Positions 57,481-64,000 of a DNA stretch of 64,000 bases are shown here, in pieces. Every line of letters starts with the position of its first letter. Positions within the stretch are counted from its first letter, which is position 1. The stretch lies in NCBI GenBank assembly GCA_030544235.1, contig CM060464.1, forward strand, positions 28,250,152 through 28,314,151. The letters run 5' to 3'. The DNA is from Lepturacanthus savala (lineage: Eukaryota > Chordata > Actinopteri > Scombriformes > Trichiuridae). Position numbers and translations under genes: made by a program. The notes beneath the pieces were generated by a model. It had not been told where the DNA came from and did not search any database. It worked only from the letters and a program-made list of their open reading frames with translations.

Positions 57481-59685
57481 ATTGGAGGAAGCCAAACGAA
57501 TGAGACTGCTGTCAAATTATAACCAAAGAACTAAACATAAGTTTATTAATCTTAAAATAACTTTTTTCTTTCAGTTTCTTGGGTTGGGTCAAAAGGAAAG
57601 CCAGCCAAAGGGGTCATAAAGGGAAATACCTCCTACTGTTTATATTATTATCATCATTATACATTTGCTTTTGAAGTTTTAAATGATTAATATTTTGTTG
57701 TAAATGTCATGTGGAGAGAATTAAAAGAAGCAAACGTCTGGATATAATTTGGTGTGATGGCTCTCCTGAAAGCATTACAATTCCCCCTGAATGAAATTCC
57801 TGTATTCACTGTGAGGGAAAATATCCTTCATTTGCAAGAAATGTGTTATTAGTGTCATTACTTATTATTTTAGGGTTTCCCTGTAGCCTCTGACATCATC
57901 ATGACTCTAACAAAAGAGTGGTGTTTAATTCTGGCTGATGGTTTTACCTCCTACTAATCATAACTCCACTGAAAAAATAGAAGAGCGTTATAATTAGTTA
58001 ACTGTTTATTTATCTGAAACAAGATTTAAAGGTGCACAAGACCAATGTCACCAAACCAATGGCAGACAGTCATCTGAAGTTCTAAAAGAGTTTAAATGGA
58101 AAAAAAGGTGAATGCACAATGAAAATAATAGAAAAAATATGTACAAACTGAACACATCAGACACCGTGAGGAGAATTATTGCAGCCTCATATAGAGCAAG
58201 GAATTTCCTATATAGCACCACATTCATAAAAATTGTCTGAAAATAAAAATAACTCTGTGATTTAAAACTGTGATTTATTGATAAAAAGGCAACTTTTTTA
58301 AGATGTCAAAGGAAGTTTAGAACACCAGTTACACCAACCACAACTATTCACAGACTGGAACAAACACAAAAGAAGTAAAACTAAAGTGATGATTCTCAAA
58401 TGTTTTCACGCCAATAAATCCTAAACTGACAAAAATTAGACCAGGTACCTTCATCTGATAAGATTTTGTCTCTGATCTGGTGAGATTTTTGCTTTTAAAT
58501 GTTTTCTTACCGAAAGTGTATGAAACCCATGACCAAAATAGTCATAGTCACATTCATCAGACACTACATGTGATCCACATCCACTTCCAAAAAAATGCAG
58601 AAAAAAGTGTCTTCTTACCAGAAAGCACAACAGGCTCACTCACATGACCAACATGAGCACTTGTCATTTAATTTTTTTAAATCTTGGAGGTTTCCCACCA
58701 CACGACTAACTGTGCTTTCACCTTTCACCTCAGCTTTAAATAGAAGATAACACAGCCTCAGTCACCACATCTCCCCCTATGGGGTCATTCAGTAATCATC
58801 AAGGTCAAAATGATAAAACAATGAGCACATCCACATCTATAATATGCTTGGGGAAAAAAAAGACCTCATATCTTGATTAGAGGTCATATAAGATGATATG
58901 CATCTTTGTCTGTTTCACAGTTCCTCTGTGCCTGGACAACACTAATCTGCCAACAGATCCAACACAGACTCCAAACACCAGCAGTGTAGAGTTTTGTTAA
59001 AAAGCTGCATGTAAACAACATTATTTGCCTCAAATTAACATTTGGAACTTGACAAAGTGAATGACAAAACTGAGGCTTTTGTTCTCAGGAAAGAAATTGT
59101 CCAGCCTTACTTAACTTTAAAATGTAAACTAATGATTGAATTGAATGTTTGCTGCAGTGGTCAGGAAGACCTCTATGATCTTTGACAATCAAATGAATAG
59201 TCTAATATTTAACGATGGCAGCAAATAACACAAAAAGCTATTACTGACGCTTAATTGCTGTATTATTGCTAGAAGCATATTTTCTCCCAACACTTTGTTG
59301 TGGTTGGAAAACTCAAAAAACAGAACCTCTGGCCAAAATGACATCACAATATAAATGAGATTTTAAGTGAAAGCACTCCTTGTGTTCTTCGTGTGACCCA
59401 ATTAAGCATCATACGTCTTATGTCTTTGTGCATCGTGAGCGTTTTTACCTTTTGTGGAGTTGCTTAACTTCCCCAAACGCAGAGATATAACGTTCACCAC
59501 AGCAAAGTTCTGCCTCTCAGCCCTGGATATGTACTTATCCTAAATATTGTTTGACCTTCCAAGTGCCTGGCTATTACTCTCCTGTGAGTCACCCTCCATC
59601 ACCCCTGCCGACCCCCTTCTCCCCCCCTTTTTTTTCCACAGATGGATTTTTTGTTGCATTAATCCCACAGATCAGGTGGGTTTTG
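57481..59685. other. Non-coding DNA, nothing recognised
   Basis: AT-rich to about 59390, with only short featureless frames. Somewhat denser sequence with CpGs at 59400-59480. Confidence 0.45.
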
Positions 59686-59689
59686 TCAA

Positions 59690-59800
59690 CGTGTTAAACT
59701 TTAATACTTTGGGTCATTTATCTTTACGGCCAAACCCGGGGTCTGTCAGCAACCAGACGAGCTATTTCCTCATTTGGTTTGGGAGCAAAGTGGCGCAGGA
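59690..59800. promoter_or_regulatory. Weak candidate regulatory island
   Basis: Short unique stretch with GGTCATTTATCTTTACGGCC near 59712 and CpGs, leading into a G-rich tract. Confidence 0.2.
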
Positions 59801-59807
59801 GAGAGCA

Positions 59808-59945
59808 AAGGGGGAGATGGGGGTGGTGGTGGTGATGGAGTGGAGTGGATGGGGGGGGGGGGGTTGCTGCTCACCACTTAATGAAATCCTGATGTGAGGA
59901 GGGAGAGGAAGACTTGGTGGAGGGGTGGTGGTGGGGTAGAGGGAT
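59808..59945 (+). repeat. G-rich tract with G-quadruplex potential
   Basis: GGGGGAGATGGGGG, GGTGGTGGTGG, a run of 13 G at 59851-59863 and GGAGGGGTGGTGGTGGGG downstream. Several G-runs meet the quadruplex pattern. It accounts for the Gly/Val- or Pro/Thr-rich frames on the two strands. Confidence 0.8.
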
Positions 59946-60039
59946 AGAGGGGTGATCCTGAAGGTCGAGGCGCCACACCATCCCAAGAAAACAACGTCCC
60001 TCCAGAGAGGTGGCTTCACTTACTCTAATGTTTTTTCTT

Positions 60040-60190
60040 GTTTCAAGGAGCAGGTCTGGCTCGTAAAGAGCGCTGGACGATGTGCTCCTCATTACCTCTC
60101 AGACGCTGCATCAGGGACCCGCCAGGCGCCCAAGTGGACAAGGATAGAATTGCAAGTGATTAATTTGGAAGGCTCCCCTGGAACGTGGTG
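60040..60190. promoter_or_regulatory. Candidate conserved non-coding element
   Basis: CpG-bearing unique sequence ending in GAATTGCAAGTGATTAATTT (60147-60166), which includes an NKX2-like CAAGTG and a TTAATT homeodomain core. The 94-codon frame across it lacks domains. Confidence 0.4.
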
Positions 60191-60476
60191 TTCTCACACA
60201 AGCATTTGTCTTCATTTGCCAAGATATGTACAGTGACATGAGAAGATAGTCCTTAAGAGTCCTGAATGGATGCCATGTTTTTTTCTCCCATCTTAGAACA
60301 CAACCATTGGGGCTTTCATAAACATCCTTTAGGACGTTGTCTCATGACTGGCCGTGTTCATATAATACTGAATTTTACCTAAAAGTACAGTCTTTGAGCC
60401 AAATGGTAATAAAAAAAGTCTGCTGAGCATCAAAACCATAAGCACATTCTATTCTGACGCTGTATTATCTTTGGTT
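60191..60476. other. Non-coding DNA, nothing recognised
   Basis: No gene or element ends. Confidence 0.5.
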
Positions 60477-60725
60477 AAAAGTCGAGTGTGTAAGGATTAG
60501 CAGTGTCATCAGATCGGACTTGACAAAAATGGAATATTGTAAATAAAATTGATACTACTAAGTATGTTTTAATTAGTATAAAAAATGAGAATAGTTGTGT
60601 TTTTATTACCAAAGTTTGAACCATTTTTATTAACATGGGTAGTGGGTCCTCCATGACTGCCATGTTTGTACAGAAGCCCAGAATGGACAAACCAAACAAT
60701 GGTTCTAGAGACAGCCTTTCATGTT
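60477..60725 (+). mobile_element. Dispersed teleost repeat (GTCCAGTGTGTAGGATTTAG type), 3'-truncated
   Basis: Begins GTCGAGTGTGTAAGGATTAG, continues through ACTAAGTATGTTTTAATTAG and GTTGTGTTTTTATTACC, and reaches the diagnostic GGGTCCTCCATGACTGCCAT, GCCCAGAATGGACAAACCAA and GGTTCTAGAGACAGCC. The series matches a repeat very common in percomorph genomes that I recognise from memory. The class and full ends are not visible in this copy. Confidence 0.6.
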
Positions 60726-61870
60726 ATGTCTGTTTTACATGTTTTACACATTTTCCATTACCACCACAGTTGGTTATTTGACCAGGTTTTTAGTTCTTCA
60801 ATCTCAATTCCGATCAGTTGACAACAACAAAATGATGATTTCTTCTCTAATAAGTTTTGCAAGTATATCTCAGATTTTATGATCAAAAAGTATTCTGGAT
60901 AAGCCTTTAATATGCACACACTAAAAACACAAATGACATATGAGGTCCACATGACCCACAAACCTCAAAAATGGTAAATTAAATGTATTCAAATGTAACA
61001 TAGTACACAGTATACGTTTACAGCTAATAAGACTCATACTTGTACTAGTACTACTAGTAAATACAACGTGTTGTTGGATCGTTTCTGTTGCCTCTTTTTG
61101 AAGGAGTTGGCTCTGAGCCACAAACCACATACACTCACCAATATTATAAACCCAATATCTCGTATCACATTCCCCCTGTACCTCCAGCTACTACTGGACT
61201 AATTACACAGTAATGAAGCTAATCAAGAGTCAAACAGGAGAATCATTCAGCCTTAATGTTGTAATCCTGCTTTAAGCCTCCACATATCCTTCTTTATGCT
61301 CTTAAATGGGCCCTGGTGAATCATTAGAGAGCAATGAGGACGACCATGTCTACTCCCTGGAGAGGGGTGGGGTTGGGGGTGGTGGGGTTCAAGTCAATGA
61401 GGTATACGATAGCTTTGTGTTCAGAGGTGTTAGGACATGGAGAACTGAATGCTCTTGTTTATAAGTAGGCAACACAATAGACTCAGTACACTTCAGCTGA
61501 TTTAGATCATATATGATGGAAAACACTGAAGTTCAAGTGATTGGCTCTGAGGCCTGACCTTAATATTAATATTCTGAACACTGTAATCTTGGCAGTCACA
61601 ATACAAGAAATGACAGTAGCTCACTACTATGTTGTAAACATGAAATGATACAAGATGTCTGCTGAAGGACATCAATCAAGCCGTCTTTGCCAATTTCATT
61701 TTTAAAATGTACAGGTTATTTTAGTTATTTGTAGTCTGAGCTCATTTGTGAACTGTTGCACCACCTGACAATTTTAAGAATAATTTTGTTTGCATTTGCG
61801 TGTGTAACTTCTTCAACCTCATTCCTGAAGTGAATTGTATTGTAGTGATGGAGCAGACCAACAGCTCTTT
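60726..61870. other. Non-coding DNA with a small possible island at 61240-61360
   Basis: CTAGTACTACTAGTA palindrome-like words lie at 61045-61059. Sequence near 61290-61345 (GGGCCCTGGTGAATCATTAG) is unique and denser. No genes were recognised. Confidence 0.4.
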
Positions 61871-61874
61871 GAAA

Positions 61875-63140
61875 AACACAAACACTTGTGCACAAACTCT
61901 AGAATTTCAGTGGCAACACATGTTTTTATCTCGTGGCCTTTCCAGCTTTACGGAGGCACCAGACGGGGCTGTCCGGTGAGTCCTCTGCTCTTTACACTGG
62001 AGCCCCAGGCAGCGGCTATTCAAGACCCTGATTTTCCAGCTATTCAAACAGTCAGTGATAGTCATAAGCTGATGCTTCACGGAGATGATACTTTAGACCA
62101 GAATGCTCCCTCCCCTCCCCGTTTAAAACCATCAATCTCTTTTCCAAATTATCTAAAGTGAACTGAGCCAAATCAGATGCACTTCCTCTGACAACTTGGC
62201 AACTTGACTTGACCACGGTCAGGTATCAAATACCTCGGCATCACCTTTCCCACATCCCATCATGGTAATTTTGAACCCCTCCTAGATTAATTTAAGACCA
62301 ATATAGACCACTGGTCCCCCTTACTCCTGGCCTCTGGGGTAGATCCGGTCGATGTAACTGTACCCTTAAATTGAATTACCTATTAGAGGCTCTAATGATT
62401 AATTCCCTTCAAATATTTCACACAGACTATGCAACTCATTTTTTTAAATGAAATTGCGATAAAGTTGCAGAGGATTAGTGGTTCCGGGCATGTTGTTACA
62501 TTACTTACTGCATTCACTCTTAGATATATGGCACACTGGGTGTTACCTGCTGAGAGAGTCCCTCCTCCCCCCTATGCATACTCAAGTCCTTAAATGATCT
62601 GAAGGCACAATTTGATCTACCCCAGCATCAGTTCTGGTGATATTTACAACTCAGACACCTATAGCTCCCTACCTTGGGATCTCTCTCAACACCTCCCCCT
62701 ACTGTAGGCTTTATACACTATAATGGGGGTTACAATGCCTTTTAAAAAGCTCAGACAAGTCCTGAAATGGATTTGGAAGACTGACTTTACCATGTCATTC
62801 ACAGAGAGGGATAGGAGGAGGATCATACAAAACTCTAAAAACGCAAAACGAAAATTAGGCTCAGCCATATTAAGATTGTGAATAGAGTTTGCCCGACTGC
62901 ATCTAAGCTTTATAGAGTGAAGCACACGCTCCAGAATGCTGGAGATGCCAGAACAGGGAGGGTGCGTTGAGTCATATGTTGTGGTGCTGCCCCAATATAA
63001 AGGACTTCTGCTCTCGGATTCACAAAAATGTTACACAGATCATGTGTCTTTTGACTTTCGAGGATGTGAATCCTGGGAGCCCCGACACTCCTCAAGGACC
63101 CTGCATCCCCAGAATATGTGATGCTGTGTAAGCCTATCAT
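61875..63140 (+). pseudogene. L1/Tx1-type LINE reverse transcriptase remnant, 5'-truncated
   Basis: Frame 61835-62161 reads TNSRISVATHVFISWPFQLY then GGTRRGCPVSPLLF, the fingers/palm motif GTRQGCPLSPLLF of L1-clade reverse transcriptases. About 40 residues later LMLHGDDTL replaces the catalytic YADD box (62078-62089). Frame breaks follow, with KYLGI-like sequence near 62230. A C-terminal region at 62700-62900 (FKKLRQVLKWIWKTDF) comes next, then a worn copy of the GTLLHMLWSCP motif near 62966-62990 as GALSHMLWCCPNIK. Stops and frameshifts make it inactive. The ORF1, endonuclease and N-terminal RT regions are absent, as expected for a 5'-truncated retrotransposition product. No intact poly-A tail was seen; an ATT array lies about 40 bases beyond. 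Confidence 0.8.
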
Positions 63141-63173
63141 TTCAGATTATAAGAATCCTTCTTATTGAAGTTA

Positions 63174-63177
<4 letters not shown>

Positions 63178-63204
<27 letters not shown>
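63178..63204. repeat. (ATT)n microsatellite
   Basis: About nine ATT units just downstream of the LINE remnant, possibly grown from its A-rich 3' tail. Confidence 0.85.
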
Positions 63205-63412
63205 CCTATTTAGTTGTTTTATATATCTATAAATTATGTTTTACCTAGTAATAGAATTATTTCTATTTGTTTTTTTTATTATTGTCCATGTACAGACAAA
63301 TAGATTTTATAGTTATCAAATCTACATGCTTGTAATTTTTATTTAAGGATTATTAAAAGAAACATTTCTACAAAACTCTTCAAAAACCTTACATGCTAAC
63401 ATCATTTACATC

Positions 63413-63416
<4 letters not shown>

Positions 63417-63447
<31 letters not shown>
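63417..63447. repeat. (TA)n microsatellite
   Basis: About 15 TA units. Confidence 0.9.
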
Positions 63448-63450
<3 letters not shown>

Positions 63451-64000
63451 CATTCCTATTCCTGAATATACTACAATATCAGTTTTTTGTAGTGGTTGTC
63501 AAGGGTGCCATATGATGATTATTCAATAAATCTATTTGTCCATCAAAAGAAAATCACTGAACTACTTTGTTAGATTTTGAGCAAAATACCAAACATGCAA
63601 TAGTTCCTGCATCTCAAATGTGAGGGTTTTCCAGACTTTCTTTTGTCTAACATGTCAATTATATAAGTTTGAACTTGTTGGTCTGACAAAACAAGTAAAG
63701 CAGGAAAGTCATTTTGAGGATTTTGGTCAGTATTTTCTGACATTTCACAAACAAAATAATGAATTGATTTGTCAAGAGAATAACCAGCTGACTGATCATA
63801 AAGTAAATAATGTTTAGTTACAGCCATATAGTGTCACTGAGTAGGATTTGAAAACTATTATATCAAAGCTTGTGAATGTACTTTGTATAGATTATATTGT
63901 TACAACAACAATCAAATATGAACCTAAAATATATTGAACTGAAATGCAGCAATCATCCGACAGAGCAACAGTCTGTTGATTTGATGTTTGAGGTGTGTCA
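63448..64000. other. AT-rich non-coding DNA to the window end
   Basis: Opposing short frames at 63570-63827 have no recognised features. No element or gene was recognised. Confidence 0.5.

Overview
This window reads as nuclear DNA of a teleost fish, most likely a percomorph. The evidence is an AT-rich background, many long CA/TG and ATT microsatellites, and fish-type mobile elements: a V-SINE, a Tc1/mariner relic, a pogo-type transposase relic, an L1/Tx1-type LINE remnant, hAT-like and piggyBac-like non-autonomous elements, and several dispersed fish repeats recognised from memory. The species and locus cannot be named from the sequence. No rRNA, tRNA, CRISPR array or prokaryotic gene was seen. 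I found no host protein-coding exon I would defend. The longest open frames (about 110-152 codons) are microsatellite readings, mobile-element remnants, or open frames in non-repetitive DNA that I do not recognise. The window is best read as intergenic or deep intronic DNA of gene-desert type. Layout: positions 1-9700 are AT-rich with islands of complex, CpG-containing, homeodomain-motif-rich sequence (about 5.28-6.74 kb and 7.7-8.2 kb). Positions 9.7-14.6 kb hold microsatellites, including a 150-bp ATCT/CT/AT composite, and a roughly 175-bp segment present twice 1 kb apart (12582-12757 and 13608-13780). Positions 15-23.5 kb carry an AGTAAAAGTA-type element, a V-SINE, a TIR-complete Tc1 relic, a hAT-like fragment and several dense islands. 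Positions 24.5-28.2 kb contain a three-copy local duplication and two ATT arrays. Positions 31.5-33.2 kb hold a piggyBac-like non-autonomous element next to an older right-end relic. Positions 34.4-35.3 kb hold the pogo relic. Positions 36-54 kb are mostly single-copy DNA with islands, one fuller AGTAAAAGTA element (42.6-43.1 kb) and a hAT-like element with a degenerate 8-bp target duplication (44.3-45.0 kb). Positions 54.8-57 kb hold another duplicated segment, a TIR element and a long TA tract. Positions 57-61.8 kb contain islands, G-rich tracts and a dispersed repeat. A 5'-truncated LINE occupies 61.9-63.1 kb. The islands labelled candidate regulatory were picked by eye for base complexity, CpG content and motifs such as TAATTA, TGACAG, ATTTGCAT and TAATCTGATTA. 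In teleost gene deserts such islands are often conserved non-coding enhancers of a distant developmental gene. Conservation was not tested, so confidences are low. No gene cooperation can be described because no intact gene is present.
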